Source: Streptomyces genisteinicus
GTDB lineage: Bacteria; Actinomycetota; Actinomycetes; Streptomycetales; Streptomycetaceae
DNA length: 64,000 bases
Direction: 5' to 3'
Assembly: GCF_014489615.1 (NCBI RefSeq)
Contig: NZ_CP060825.1
Coordinates: 6,246,001-6,310,000, forward strand
Shown: positions 25,653 to 34,003 of the stretch, piece after piece
Numbering within the stretch: position 1 is the first letter of the stretch
Layout of the letters: each line of letters begins with the position of its first letter
The notes under the pieces: model-generated
What the model saw: the letters and a program-made list of their open reading frames with translations, nothing else
Databases searched by the model: none
What the model was told of the DNA's origin: nothing
Made by a program: the position numbers and the translations under genes

Positions 25653-26399
25653 GTGCGCAAGCGAAACCCCGTCCTGGCCATGGCCGCCGGATGTGCCGTC
25701 ATCACCGCCGCGGCGCTGCCCGCCGCAGCGGACACCCCGGCCGCCGCCCCTTCGCGGACGGCCCCGGCCGCCGCCGCGGCCCGGTCGGAGGGAAACATCC
25801 CGGCCGACCGCCTGCTGGCAGCGCTGGGCGACTGCCGCCAGATCTCCCAGGGCAGGTACCGCACCGACCGCGGGGCGCCCGCGGACGTCCCCGTATGCGA
25901 GCGGGGCGGCGTCGTGCACTGGCGGGCGGACCTCGACATCGACTGCGACGGGGTGCCCACGGCCCAGTGCAACAGCCGCACCGACAAGTGGTTCCAGCCC
26001 ACGACGGCCTTCCAGCAGTCCGACGGACGGCATCTCGACGCGGCGAAGCTGCCGTTCGTCGTGGTGCCCGGCGCGAGCGGCCTCTGGAACTACTGGGCCT
26101 CCGGCATCCGGGGCGGGACCGTCGCCGCGATGGTGTACCGGGACCGGGTCGTCTACGGGGTCGTGGGGGACACCGGCCCGGTCGGCATCATCGGCGAGGC
26201 GTCCTACGCGGCGGCGAAGGCGCTCGGCATCGACCCGCACCCGACGACGGGCGGTGCCCCCTCGGGCGTCACCTACATCCTGTTCACCGGCGCCCGGGCC
26301 CAGCCGATCGAGAGCCACGCCGCCGCGGTCTCCCTCGGCGAGGCGCACGCGGCCCGCCTCGTCGCCGGGGCGGCGCCGGACGCGGGCGCGGCGGGCTGA
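25653..26399 (+). CDS. Secreted GH75 chitosanase
   Basis: A 248-aa secreted glycoside hydrolase family 75 enzyme that would cut chitosan (beta-1,4-glucosamine polymer). It has a Sec signal peptide of about 28 residues, a short Ala/Pro spacer, then the GH75 domain with the catalytic acidic region DLDIDCDGVPTAQCN and VVYGVVGDTGPVGIIGEASY at about residue 165. The GTG start has AGAAAGG upstream. It stands alone, followed by a strong bidirectional terminator that separates it from the lectin-like genes. Confidence 0.88.
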   Translation: MRKRNPVLAMAAGCAVITAAALPAAADTPAAAPSRTAPAAAAARSEGNIPADRLLAALGDCRQISQGRYRTDRGAPADVPVCERGGVVHWRADLDIDCDGVPTAQCNSRTDKWFQPTTAFQQSDGRHLDAAKLPFVVVPGASGLWNYWASGIRGGTVAAMVYRDRVVYGVVGDTGPVGIIGEASYAAAKALGIDPHPTTGGAPSGVTYILFTGARAQPIESHAAAVSLGEAHAARLVAGAAPDAGAAG

Positions 26400-26405
26400 G
26401 AGCCG

Positions 26406-26443
26406 GTGACGCCGGCCGCCCGGCACCGGGCGGCCGGCGTCAC
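26406..26443. terminator. Very strong bidirectional terminator
   Basis: A perfect 18-bp inverted repeat (GTGACGCCGGCCGCCCGG, 26406-26423, with 26426-26443) separated by only two bases between convergent genes. Confidence 0.82.
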
Positions 26444-26447
26444 ACGA

Positions 26448-28277
26448 CTACCGGGTCCGGAAGCGGCGGAAGAGGTTGCGGGCCACGTACACGCCCGGAC
26501 CGCCGAAGCCGACGATGTCGAGGCGTCCGTCGCCTGTCACGTCGGCCAGGAAGCGCGGATGGCGGTCCGCCCGCCAGGCGCCCGCCGCGTCGTCGTGCCC
26601 GAATCCGCGGCACACCAGCCGCGCCTGTTCGAAGCCGCCGTCCTCGCGCGCGTGCGACACCCACACGCCTTCGTCGCCGAAGCCGACGATGCCGACCCGG
26701 CCGTCGCCGGTGACATCGGCGAGCAGGCGGAGGTGCCTGTCCCCCGACCATCCCTGGGCGGCGCCGAAGTCGTTCAGCACCAGCCGCGGGGACTCGAACG
26801 TGCCGTCCCCGCGCCCGCGTGCGACGACGACGCCCTGCGGGCCGAAGCCGACGAGGTCGATGGGGCCCCCCGGTGCCGTGGGGACGAGGAACCGGGGGTG
26901 TGCCCGGGCCGATTCCCACCCCTGGTCGACCCCGAAGCCGTCGAGGACGTACCAGGGGTCGGTGAAGGTGCCGTCCTCGTTCCGGTGCGAGACCCACACG
27001 CCGTCGTCGTGGCAGCCGACGATGTCGAGGAGCCCGTCGCCGGTGGTGTCGGCGAGGAAGCGCGGATGGCGGTCGGCCCGCCAGGCGCCCGCCTTCTCGT
27101 CGTGCCCGAACGCCCTGACGACGGGTTCGTCGGCGGGGGGCGCGAACGTGCCGTCCTCGTTCTGGTGCGAGACCCGGACGCCGTCGTCGTGGCAGCCGAC
27201 GATGTCGAGGCGTCCGTCGCCGGTGGTGTCGGCGAGGAAGCGCGGATGGCGGTCGGCCCGCCAGGCGCCGGCGCCCGGCCCGTGGCCGAACGCCGTGAGC
27301 ACGAGCTTGCCGCCCGCGGGCGCGAAGGCTCCCTCCTCGTCCTGGGACGACACCCGGACACCGTCGGCCGCGAGCACGACGAGAGCGGGCCGGCCGTCGT
27401 CCGAAAGGTTCGCGACGGTCCACAGGTCCGCGGCATGCGGCGAGGGCACGGGCCGGTGCAGGACCCGCTCCTCGTCCTCGAACGTCCCGTCGCCCCGGCC
27501 CGAGGACGTCACCAGCCCCTTGGCCGGTGTGAGCGCGACGATGTCCGTCCGCCCCGTCCCCGTGACGTCGGCGAACAGCCGGGCACCGGGCCCGGCCCAA
27601 CCGTTCGCAGGGCCGCCGGGCGGCAGGGCGGCCTCCTCGCTCCGCCATCCTCCGGCCTCCTGATCGCTCCCGTACCTGTCGAGCACCCGCAGCAGGTCGC
27701 TGAAGGAAGGGTCGGCACCGGGCACCGGCCGCAGCGCTGCCGAGCGGACCAGCGGCCAGGACCGCCGGCCGTTCCAGTGGTCCCGGGCCGCCCAGGTCAG
27801 CACCGGGCCCCCGACACGCTCGGGTTCCGCCGTGACGAAGCGCCACCGCTGGCTCTCCGCGTTGTCGTCGTAGGCGCGCAGCACGACCCGGGTGTCCTCC
27901 GCCCCCGGGGCGGCCAGGTCGAGGACGCAGCCGTCGGCCCCTTCGACGAAGAAGAGGCCGGCCTCGCCGTCGACGGGGACGATCTGCCACTGCTGCGCCT
28001 TGCTGCGGGCGGCCGGGGTCCACTGGCGGACGCCCCGGTCCGCGGCGGCCGGATCGTCGAGCACCTTGCCGCCGGCGGCGTTGCGGATCACGTACGCCTG
28101 TGCACCGTCGGCGGCCGGCAGGGGACTGAGCCGCCACTGCTCCGGCCCCGGCCCGCCGGCGGGGAAGCGGCGGACGACGAGGGCTCCGTCCGCGCTCGGG
28201 GCGGACCTGGAGCCCAGGGCCTCCCCCGTGGCGGCGTTGACGATCTCCAGCTTCAGTTCTTCCGTGGGCACGGGCAT
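26448..28277 (-). CDS. Ricin-B lectin plus PVL-like FG-GAP beta-propeller protein
   Basis: A 609-aa protein without a signal peptide or membrane segment. Residues about 5-160 form a ricin-type beta-trefoil (QWRLSPL, QWQIVPV and QRWRFV as the QxW repeats). About 165-605 is a beta-propeller made of FG-GAP/VCBS repeats of about 60 residues (DRHPRFLADTTGDGRLDIVG, then GVWVSHRNEDGTF), as in the fungal lectin PVL. The DxTGDGxxDIVG loops should bind calcium. The ATG at 28277 is preferred because GGAAGAGG precedes it and the lectin fold starts at once. Two blades are 96 percent identical in DNA. It is 67 bases downstream of an unknown protein and close to a pore-forming-toxin-like gene. Carbohydrate binding is inferred. 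Confidence 0.85.
   Translation of the reverse strand: MPVPTEELKLEIVNAATGEALGSRSAPSADGALVVRRFPAGGPGPEQWRLSPLPAADGAQAYVIRNAAGGKVLDDPAAADRGVRQWTPAARSKAQQWQIVPVDGEAGLFFVEGADGCVLDLAAPGAEDTRVVLRAYDDNAESQRWRFVTAEPERVGGPVLTWAARDHWNGRRSWPLVRSAALRPVPGADPSFSDLLRVLDRYGSDQEAGGWRSEEAALPPGGPANGWAGPGARLFADVTGTGRTDIVALTPAKGLVTSSGRGDGTFEDEERVLHRPVPSPHAADLWTVANLSDDGRPALVVLAADGVRVSSQDEEGAFAPAGGKLVLTAFGHGPGAGAWRADRHPRFLADTTGDGRLDIVGCHDDGVRVSHQNEDGTFAPPADEPVVRAFGHDEKAGAWRADRHPRFLADTTGDGLLDIVGCHDDGVWVSHRNEDGTFTDPWYVLDGFGVDQGWESARAHPRFLVPTAPGGPIDLVGFGPQGVVVARGRGDGTFESPRLVLNDFGAAQGWSGDRHLRLLADVTGDGRVGIVGFGDEGVWVSHAREDGGFEQARLVCRGFGHDDAAGAWRADRHPRFLADVTGDGRLDIVGFGGPGVYVARNLFRRFRTR
26969..27270 (-). repeat. Internal 180-bp repeat in the FG-GAP gene
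   Basis: Bases 26969-27090 and 27149-27270 are about 96 percent identical (five differences counted) at an exact 180-bp, 60-codon period. A third, more diverged copy starts near 26510. This shows recent blade duplication. Confidence 0.85.
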
Positions 28278-28344
28278 CGGGCTGCCTCTTCCGGGCGGTG
28301 GGGACGTGGACTCGACGGGAGCGGGGCCGGGTGATGACGGCCGG

Positions 28345-29061
28345 TCAGGTGAAGACGTGGTGGTAGGGGACGTTCCACTCACTGGGGAGCCGCGGGTAGA
28401 AGGTGTTGATGACCGTGCCGGTGAAGTCCCCGCCCCAGTTGTAGGTGACGCGCACCTCGCCGTCGGCCGTCACCGTGTGGTCCTTGAACCCGAGGATCGT
28501 GTCGGGGTGGGTGATGGGGACGAAGGTGATCCCGCCCCACGGCGTGACGGTGACCACCCAGAGCTGGGTGTCCTCCGGTGCGCCGTTCTTCCCGCGCCAC
28601 TTGTCGCCGACCTTCCCCGGGAGGCCGACCTGGACGGTGTCGGCCGTGCTCCGGGGCGCGTCCTGGTGGACGGTGACGCGCCGCCGCTGCGGCCTGGGAC
28701 TGCCGTCGTCGCCCCGCCCCGCGTCGGCGGCGGCCGTGCCCGCGGACGGTGGGACCTGGCCGGCGGCGCTCTCGAGGAGGTACAGCGGCCGCTGTCCGAA
28801 GAAGCCGGCGGGGGTGATGTACCAGAGGTGCCCCTGTGCCTCCTTGGTGGCCGGGTCGAGCGCGGTGGCCAGCTTCACCCCCTTGTCATGGCTCTCCTCC
28901 TTCAGCTCGGCGGGCCGGAGGTAGCCGCCGTTGAAGGCGTGGACGAGCATGACCGGGCGGTTCTCGACCAGCGCCGCCACGATCGCGTTGTCGTAGCTGT
29001 TCACCGCGACCGGGCCGCCGACCACGAGATTGGCCGTCGCCGTGCGTTCCTGGGTGTACAT
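28345..29061 (-). CDS. Unknown protein beside the lectin/pore-forming locus
   Basis: A 238-aa protein that I do not recognise. It has no signal peptide, and cysteine is absent. The N-terminal half (NLVVGGPVAVNSYDNAIV, then HLWYITPAGFFGQRPLYLLE) has short beta repeats like a lectin or beta-trefoil, including a W-Y-I-T position where QxW would stand. A charged linker (about 125-150) leads to a second beta-rich half with VWVVTVTP-like strands and FVPITHPDTILGFKDH. It is transcribed divergently from the pore-forming-like gene and is followed by the FG-GAP lectin in the same direction, so the two probably form an operon. Confidence 0.75.
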   Translation of the reverse strand: MYTQERTATANLVVGGPVAVNSYDNAIVAALVENRPVMLVHAFNGGYLRPAELKEESHDKGVKLATALDPATKEAQGHLWYITPAGFFGQRPLYLLESAAGQVPPSAGTAAADAGRGDDGSPRPQRRRVTVHQDAPRSTADTVQVGLPGKVGDKWRGKNGAPEDTQLWVVTVTPWGGITFVPITHPDTILGFKDHTVTADGEVRVTYNWGGDFTGTVINTFYPRLPSEWNVPYHHVFT

Positions 29062-29352
29062 GGAGGAGTCCCCTGTCCGTGGAATACCGATAAACGTGTC
29101 GCCCGAATGTGCTGACGCGGCCGCGACGGAATGGTCCGCATGGAATTCCGCGACCCGGCGGCCATCGGCCCCAACGTAACGGCGGACCGCGCGTGCCGGA
29201 ATGCCCGGCGATCATTGTCACTCGATTGAGCGCTTGGGGACGACGCGTCTTCCCGGCTCCGGGAGCCCGTGCTAGCTTCGCATTCCGCGGCGCCCGCTTT
29301 CCTGCCCGCATTCATCGGCCCGCTATTCAGTCGACTCGATCGAGGACGGAAA

Positions 29353-30447
29353 ATGCCTCCCCACGCGTACAGCCTGGTACAGGCCAAGCGTCAGCCTCTG
29401 ACCAAGAGGAACCTTCGGGAGCTCGACATCGAACAGACCTGGCAGACCATCCTGGACCACCCGGATCTGGTCTTCGTCGACGACTACGGAGCGAAGCACA
29501 AGCCAGTCGGATTCTCCGTGAACAAATCGAGCTTCGGTGATTTCCCGGGCACCGCATTCCAGCGGGGCTGGATTGCGTACATGAATCTGGGAGAGCCTTT
29601 GATCGAGGTGCGCGGAAATATCGGCCAGCCCCCGCCGGACACGTTTTCCTCACGTACGTACGTCAATCGCAGCCAGTCCGAGATGACGTTCACCGACTCG
29701 ATCGATTTCAGTGTCTCCAACGGAGTCACCTGGTCGCTCAACGGGGATGCGAAGCTCACGTTCGGCGGCAGCGTCGGGGCGTCACTCCAACTGCAGCTGC
29801 AGAACCAGCTCCGCCTGGATCTCCAGTCCCAGCTCCAGGCCCAGAGCCAGAACGAGATGGCGAACAGGAACACGACCACCGTCACCAACAAGAACAGCAA
29901 GGACAGCGTCGGGGTGGACAACGCCCAGGCCACCGAGACGTCCACGCGGAACGCCGCGTCGAGCACCGCGTCCAACGCCATGACGAACTCGGTGGGCTTC
30001 ACGACCACCGGCAGCGCGACCGGCAACGCGTCGCTCAACGCCCAGCTGGCGCTGGGGATCGCGGCGACCGTCGGCGGTTCCCTGAGCACCAGCTGGACGT
30101 CGAGGTCGCAGATCTCCGGCAAGGTCCCGGCGAACTCCCGTGTGCAGACCGTCGTCAGCCAGCGGCGCACCCGTCGGCAGTACACCTACGAGATCCCGGT
30201 CGCCTTCTCCGGTCTCGTGGCGGTGAACTACGCCGTGCCGGTCACCGTCCTGTCCCCGCCGCAGTCCGGGACCTACCCCGGCCTCGACCGGCTGGTCGCC
30301 CGGGACATCGGCGACATCGGCCTGTCGCCGGGAGGCTTCCGCATGAAGGGCCTGGCCGAGGTCGTCTCCGCCCTCGAGGTCCATCACGCGCTGCTCGACG
30401 GCGAGGACCTGACCGTCCAGCAGCAGACGCTGTACAAGCAGCCCTGA
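29353..30447 (+). CDS. Putative aerolysin-like (ETX/MTX2-type) beta-pore-forming protein
   Basis: A 364-aa soluble protein without a signal peptide. About residues 1-105 form a head domain. From about 105 the pattern is that of the aerolysin/ETX-MTX2 superfamily: alternating polar beta strands (MTFTDSIDFSVSNGVTWSLN), a long Ser/Thr/Asn/Gln-rich amphipathic stretch (about 145-235, the likely membrane-insertion hairpin), and then GKVPANSRVQTVVSQRRTRR and YTYEIPVAFSGLVAVNYAVP. That last part matches the family's conserved Pro-Pro-strand segment. The ATG has GAGGA upstream. A 158-aa protein follows 39 bases downstream. GC content and codon choice are lower than in the neighbours, a hint of transfer. 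A structural rather than toxic role remains possible. Confidence 0.7.
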   Translation: MPPHAYSLVQAKRQPLTKRNLRELDIEQTWQTILDHPDLVFVDDYGAKHKPVGFSVNKSSFGDFPGTAFQRGWIAYMNLGEPLIEVRGNIGQPPPDTFSSRTYVNRSQSEMTFTDSIDFSVSNGVTWSLNGDAKLTFGGSVGASLQLQLQNQLRLDLQSQLQAQSQNEMANRNTTTVTNKNSKDSVGVDNAQATETSTRNAASSTASNAMTNSVGFTTTGSATGNASLNAQLALGIAATVGGSLSTSWTSRSQISGKVPANSRVQTVVSQRRTRRQYTYEIPVAFSGLVAVNYAVPVTVLSPPQSGTYPGLDRLVARDIGDIGLSPGGFRMKGLAEVVSALEVHHALLDGEDLTVQQQTLYKQP

Positions 30448-30486
30448 CCCCGCGGCACTGCCGCACCGACGACAGAGGTGACGACC

Positions 30487-30963
30487 ATGGTGTTCCACAA
30501 CATCTTCGACTCCGCGGGCAAGGGAGCGGGGCTGTTCTCCGTCACGACCGACGGCACGAAGCCGCGGCCGGGGGAGGACGTCGACTTCGAGGACGCCGAC
30601 GAGACCACGTACGACGACACGAGCACCAGCCTGTTCAGCAGCGCGATCCACGGTGCCTCGTACCGGGCGAAGACCGTGCAGGAGCAGTCGCCCGAGGCCC
30701 GTGCCGTCCTGGGCTTCCTCGGGTCCTTCATCCAGGTGACGCAGGCGAGCGCCGGAGCGCAGGCCCGGTACGCCCAGGACCCCGGTTCGGTCTCCGGCGC
30801 GGCCTCCGCCGGCATGCGCGAGGCGAGCGCCACGGTGAAGGGGCAAGACGACCTCCGGAAGGACGAGGACCTGGCGAGCCGGCCGGCGAAGAGCGACTTC
30901 GGCAAACCCCCGAAGACGCCGGAGACCCCCAAGGCCCCCGACCCCGCGGGCGAGGACCGCTGA
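30487..30963 (+). CDS. Small acidic protein downstream of the pore-forming-like gene
   Basis: A 158-aa protein of unknown function. The first 55 residues are acidic (DVDFEDADETTYDD), a helical central part follows (EARAVLGFLGSFIQVTQASAG), and the C-terminus is rich in Lys and Pro. It has no signal, cysteine or membrane helix. I chose the ATG at 30487 because AGAGGTG is correctly spaced; a GTG at 30478 is in frame. Position suggests an accessory, chaperone or immunity partner of the preceding protein. Confidence 0.72.
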   Translation: MVFHNIFDSAGKGAGLFSVTTDGTKPRPGEDVDFEDADETTYDDTSTSLFSSAIHGASYRAKTVQEQSPEARAVLGFLGSFIQVTQASAGAQARYAQDPGSVSGAASAGMREASATVKGQDDLRKDEDLASRPAKSDFGKPPKTPETPKAPDPAGEDR

Positions 30964-31025
30964 GGTCGCGCGTCCGGATCAGAGCGGACCGGTGAGCGGG
31001 GGCCTCCCCACGCCGAGCCGGGCCC

Positions 31026-31054
31026 GGGCCCGGGGGCGTCCGGCCCCCGGGCCC
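31026..31054. terminator. Bidirectional terminator
   Basis: A 12-bp stem (GGGCCCGGGGGC with GCCCCCGGGCCC) and 5-base loop lie between convergent genes. Confidence 0.75.
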
Positions 31055-31062
31055 CTCGCGGC

Positions 31063-32583
31063 TCACACGGGGAGCAGTTGCCACTGCCGGTCGCGGTGGT
31101 CGCCCTCGGCCCTGCCCTGCCGGATCACGGTGCGGGCGTTGCCGTCGACCCGCAGGAGCAGGCCGCTCCCGCCGTTCGCGATCTCGTAGACCCCCGGGGT
31201 GCCGTTCGCGGCCACCGGAATCAGCCTCCAGTGCTGATGGCGCGCGTCCCTGCCCGCGTACGCCCGCTGTGCGACCGCCGGACCGGCCGGCTCCCACGAC
31301 GCGTCGGCGGCCTCCAGAACCTTGCCGCTGCGCACGTTCTCGAACCGGTAGAGGACCTCGCCGCCGTCGTGGCCGGACGCGACCAGGCGCCACCGCTGAT
31401 GGTCCCGGGGCACGGCCAGCAACTGGTGGATCTCGGCTCCGTCCCTGGTCGACTCCCGCAGGACGGACATCCGCAGTCTGCTGCGCAGGTTGGCCCAGGA
31501 GACCACGGTGCCCGACTCGGGCAGCCCGGCCATTCTCGGCGACGCGATCCGCCGGACGCGGTTGTTGAGGTGGTCGGCGATGTGGAGAGCGTCGACGCAG
31601 TCCACGGCGAGGCCGTACAGGTTGCTCAGCTGCGCCTCGGCGGCCGGCCCCTCGTCGCCGGCGAAGCCGGTGGTGCCGGTGCCCGCGGCGGTGCCGATCG
31701 TGCCGTCGGCCGCCACCGTCCTGACCCGGAAGTTGCGGTGGTCGGCGATGTGCAGGGCGCCGGTGGAGTCCACGGCCACCCCCAGCGGGAGGTTGAGGCG
31801 GGCGGCGGTGGCCGGGCCGCCGTCGCCGGCGAAGCCCGCGGTGCCGTCGCCCGCGACCGTGCTGATCGTGCCGTCGGCCGCGATCTTCCGGATCCGGTGG
31901 TTCTCGGCGTCGGCGACGTAGAGCGCGCCCGCGCCGTCCACGTCGACCGAGTACGGGCGGTTCAGCAGCGCCGAGGTCGCGGGACCGCCGTCCCCCCGGA
32001 ACCCCGCGGCGCCGGTCCCGGCCACCGTGCTGATCGTGCCGTCGGCCGCGATCCTCCTGACCCGGTGGTTGTGGTACTCGGCGACGTATACGGCGCCCGT
32101 GCCGTCCACCGCCACTCCGAGCGGGAGGTTGAGGCGGGCGGCGGTGGCCGGGCCGCCGTCGCCGGCGAAGCCCGGGGTGCCATTGCCCGCGACGGTGCTG
32201 ATCGTGCCGTCGGCCGTGATCTTCCTGACCCGGTGGTTGCCCGCGTCGACGACGTACAGCGTGCCGGAGCCGTCCACGGCCAGCTCCCGCGGGCAGTTCA
32301 GCTGCGCGGCGAGAGCCGGGCCGTTGTCCCCCCGGAACCCCGCGACGCCGGTCCCGGCGACCGTGGAGATCCTGCCGTCGGTCGTGATGCTGCGGATCCG
32401 GTGATTGCTGTAGTCGGAGAAGTAGAGCGTGCCCATGCCGTCCACGGCGACCGCGTAGGGGCGGTTCAGCTGGGCCGCCGGGGCGGGGCCGCCGTCGCCG
32501 GCGAACCCCGTCGCCCCGGTGCCCGCCACCGTTCTGATCCAAGGCTTCGCGTCCTCGTCCGCGCGCTCCCGGTCCACCGTCAT
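31063..32583 (-). CDS. NHL-repeat beta-propeller with C-terminal ricin-B lectin domain
   Basis: A 506-aa protein without a signal peptide. Residues about 15-350 hold six NHL repeats of about 56 residues (ISTVAGTG-x-AGFRGDGGPA, then VAVDGTGALYVADAENHRIR), forming a six-bladed propeller. A ricin-type beta-trefoil follows at about 365-505 (QRWRLVASG, QHWRLIPV and QWQLLPV). The ATG has AAGGAG upstream. It mirrors the FG-GAP gene on the other side of the pore-forming-like gene, with the domain order reversed. Both pair a propeller with a ricin-B lectin and both lack export signals. The domains support carbohydrate or protein binding, but the target is unknown. Confidence 0.87.
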   Translation of the reverse strand: MTVDRERADEDAKPWIRTVAGTGATGFAGDGGPAPAAQLNRPYAVAVDGMGTLYFSDYSNHRIRSITTDGRISTVAGTGVAGFRGDNGPALAAQLNCPRELAVDGSGTLYVVDAGNHRVRKITADGTISTVAGNGTPGFAGDGGPATAARLNLPLGVAVDGTGAVYVAEYHNHRVRRIAADGTISTVAGTGAAGFRGDGGPATSALLNRPYSVDVDGAGALYVADAENHRIRKIAADGTISTVAGDGTAGFAGDGGPATAARLNLPLGVAVDSTGALHIADHRNFRVRTVAADGTIGTAAGTGTTGFAGDEGPAAEAQLSNLYGLAVDCVDALHIADHLNNRVRRIASPRMAGLPESGTVVSWANLRSRLRMSVLRESTRDGAEIHQLLAVPRDHQRWRLVASGHDGGEVLYRFENVRSGKVLEAADASWEPAGPAVAQRAYAGRDARHQHWRLIPVAANGTPGVYEIANGGSGLLLRVDGNARTVIRQGRAEGDHRDRQWQLLPV

Positions 32584-32885
32584 GCCGCACTCCTTGCCCC
32601 GAGATGGTCGACTCCGCCCGCCCGGAGGCGGGTCGTACGGCGGATCCTCCCGCCGTCCCGTGGCCCCGGAAACGTGAACGCGTGTCGGGAGCGGCATGTC
32701 GGACAGGCCGTGCCGGAGGGCAGATTGGTTTCCTCTCCGTGGATGCACGCCCCGCCGTGCGGCGCGGCTCGGGGAAAGCAGGCCGAGAGGGGGTCACCCA
32801 CACGAGGAGCCGTCCCGCCCCGCGGCCGAACCCGGCGTCGGGGACAGGACGGACACCGCCCGCCGGTGCGCCCGCGGCGGGGCCC
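32584..32885. other. Intergenic region of 302 bases
   Basis: It holds the promoter side of the NHL gene, in which no clear -35/-10 is visible, and, near 32859-32881, a weak 7-bp hairpin CCCGCCG/CGGCGGG that may end the map transcript. No gene seen. Confidence 0.45.
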
Positions 32886-33653
32886 TCAGAGCGCGGTCAG
32901 GATCCGGGGGCCGTCCGCGGTGACGGCGACGGTGTGCTCGGCGTGGGCGGCGCGGCTGCCGTCGTTGGTGCGCAGCGTCCAGCCGTCGCGGGCCGTGTGG
33001 AAGTCGTCGCCGCCCCCGGCGATGACCATCGGTTCGATGGCGAGGACCAGGCCGTGCCGCAGCGGCATGCCCCGGCCCGGGCGGCCCTCGTTGGGCACGC
33101 CCGGGTCCTCGTGCATCTGCCGCCCGATGCCGTGGCCGCCGAAGCCGTCCGGGATGCCGTATCCCGCGGCCCGGCACACGCGCCCCACGGCGTGGGCGAT
33201 GTCGCCGATCCGGTTGCCGACCACGGCGGCCGCGATCCCGGCGGCGAGGGCCTCCTCGGCGGTCCGGATGAGGCGGGTGTCGGCGGGGCGCGCCCGGCCG
33301 ACCGTGAACGTCACCGCCGAGTCGCCGGCCCATCCGTCCAGCACCGCACCGCAGTCGAGGCTCACCACGTCGCCGTCGCGCAGCCGCAGGTCGCCCGGGA
33401 CGCCGTGCACGATCGCGTCGTTGACGGACGCGCAGAGCACGGCGGGGAAGGGCACGGGCGCCCAGTCGGGGTGGTACCCGAGGAAGGGCGACGTGGCGCC
33501 CGCCTCGTCGAGCACCGCGCGGGCCGCCGCGTCCAGTTCCCGCAGGGACACCCCCACCGCGGCGGCCTCCCGGGCCGCCTTCAGGGCACGGGCCACGACC
33601 CGGCCCGCTTCGCGCATCGCGTCGATGGACGCGTCTGTCTTGATCTCCACCAT
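32886..33653 (-). CDS. map: Methionine aminopeptidase type I (accessory copy)
   Basis: A 255-aa cytoplasmic enzyme that removes N-terminal methionine. All five dimetal ligands are present: Asp100, Asp111, His174, Glu207 and Glu239, with the substrate-side His83. It has no N-terminal zinc-finger extension. The housekeeping map normally lies near secY and infA, so this is probably an additional copy. It is divergent from a small XRE regulator with a palindromic operator between. The -10 TATAGT (minus strand, 33667-33662) ends eight bases before the ATG, so the mRNA is probably leaderless or nearly so. Dedicated regulation suggests a conditional role. Confidence 0.93.
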   Translation of the reverse strand: MVEIKTDASIDAMREAGRVVARALKAAREAAAVGVSLRELDAAARAVLDEAGATSPFLGYHPDWAPVPFPAVLCASVNDAIVHGVPGDLRLRDGDVVSLDCGAVLDGWAGDSAVTFTVGRARPADTRLIRTAEEALAAGIAAAVVGNRIGDIAHAVGRVCRAAGYGIPDGFGGHGIGRQMHEDPGVPNEGRPGRGMPLRHGLVLAIEPMVIAGGGDDFHTARDGWTLRTNDGSRAAHAEHTVAVTADGPRILTAL

Positions 33654-33661
33654 GCCAATTA

Positions 33662-33711
33662 CTATACCGGTCCTCCCGGTATTAAAATACCGCCCACCGC
33701 GGGATTAGAAT
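33662..33711. promoter_or_regulatory. Divergent leaderless promoters with overlapping palindromes
   Basis: The 64-base gap between map and the XRE gene contains two overlapping palindromes: ATACCGG-N5-CCGGTAT (33664-33682) and CGGTATT-AA-AATACCG (33677-33692). The map -10 TATAGT (33667-33662, minus) lies within the first. The XRE -10 TAGAAT (33706-33711) ends six bases before its ATG. The XRE protein is the natural candidate to bind here and silence both genes. Confidence 0.75.
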
Positions 33712-33717
33712 AACGGC

Positions 33718-33993
33718 ATGGTCCGCACCCCTCTCACTCCCGAAGAGCACGAACGCGGCGAGCGCCTGGGCCGCCTGCTGCGCGAGGCGCGCGGCGGCCG
33801 CAGCATGACGGAGATCGCCGCCGTCGCGGGCCTCTCCGCCGAGACGCTGCGCAAGATCGAGACGGGCCGCGCGCCCACGCCCGCGTTCTTCACCGTGGCC
33901 GCCCTCGCCGGAGCGCTCGGCCTGTCGATGGACGACCTCGTCACCCGCTGCGCGCCGGTACCCGCGCCGGGGGCGGGGGAGCGGGCCGCGTAG
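33718..33993 (+). CDS. XRE-family transcriptional regulator
   Basis: A 91-aa protein that is nearly all one helix-turn-helix domain (about residues 14-75): LGRLLREARGGRSMTEIAAV, then GLSAETLRKIETGRAPTP. It has no effector domain, so it may act as a simple repressor dimer, with any ligand binding within the domain. It is divergent from map and has a leaderless-type start. Its TAG stop is also part of the TAGCCT -10 of the next gene. Confidence 0.9.
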   Translation: MVRTPLTPEEHERGERLGRLLREARGGRSMTEIAAVAGLSAETLRKIETGRAPTPAFFTVAALAGALGLSMDDLVTRCAPVPAPGAGERAA

Positions 33994-34003
33994 CCTCTGC
34001 GGC

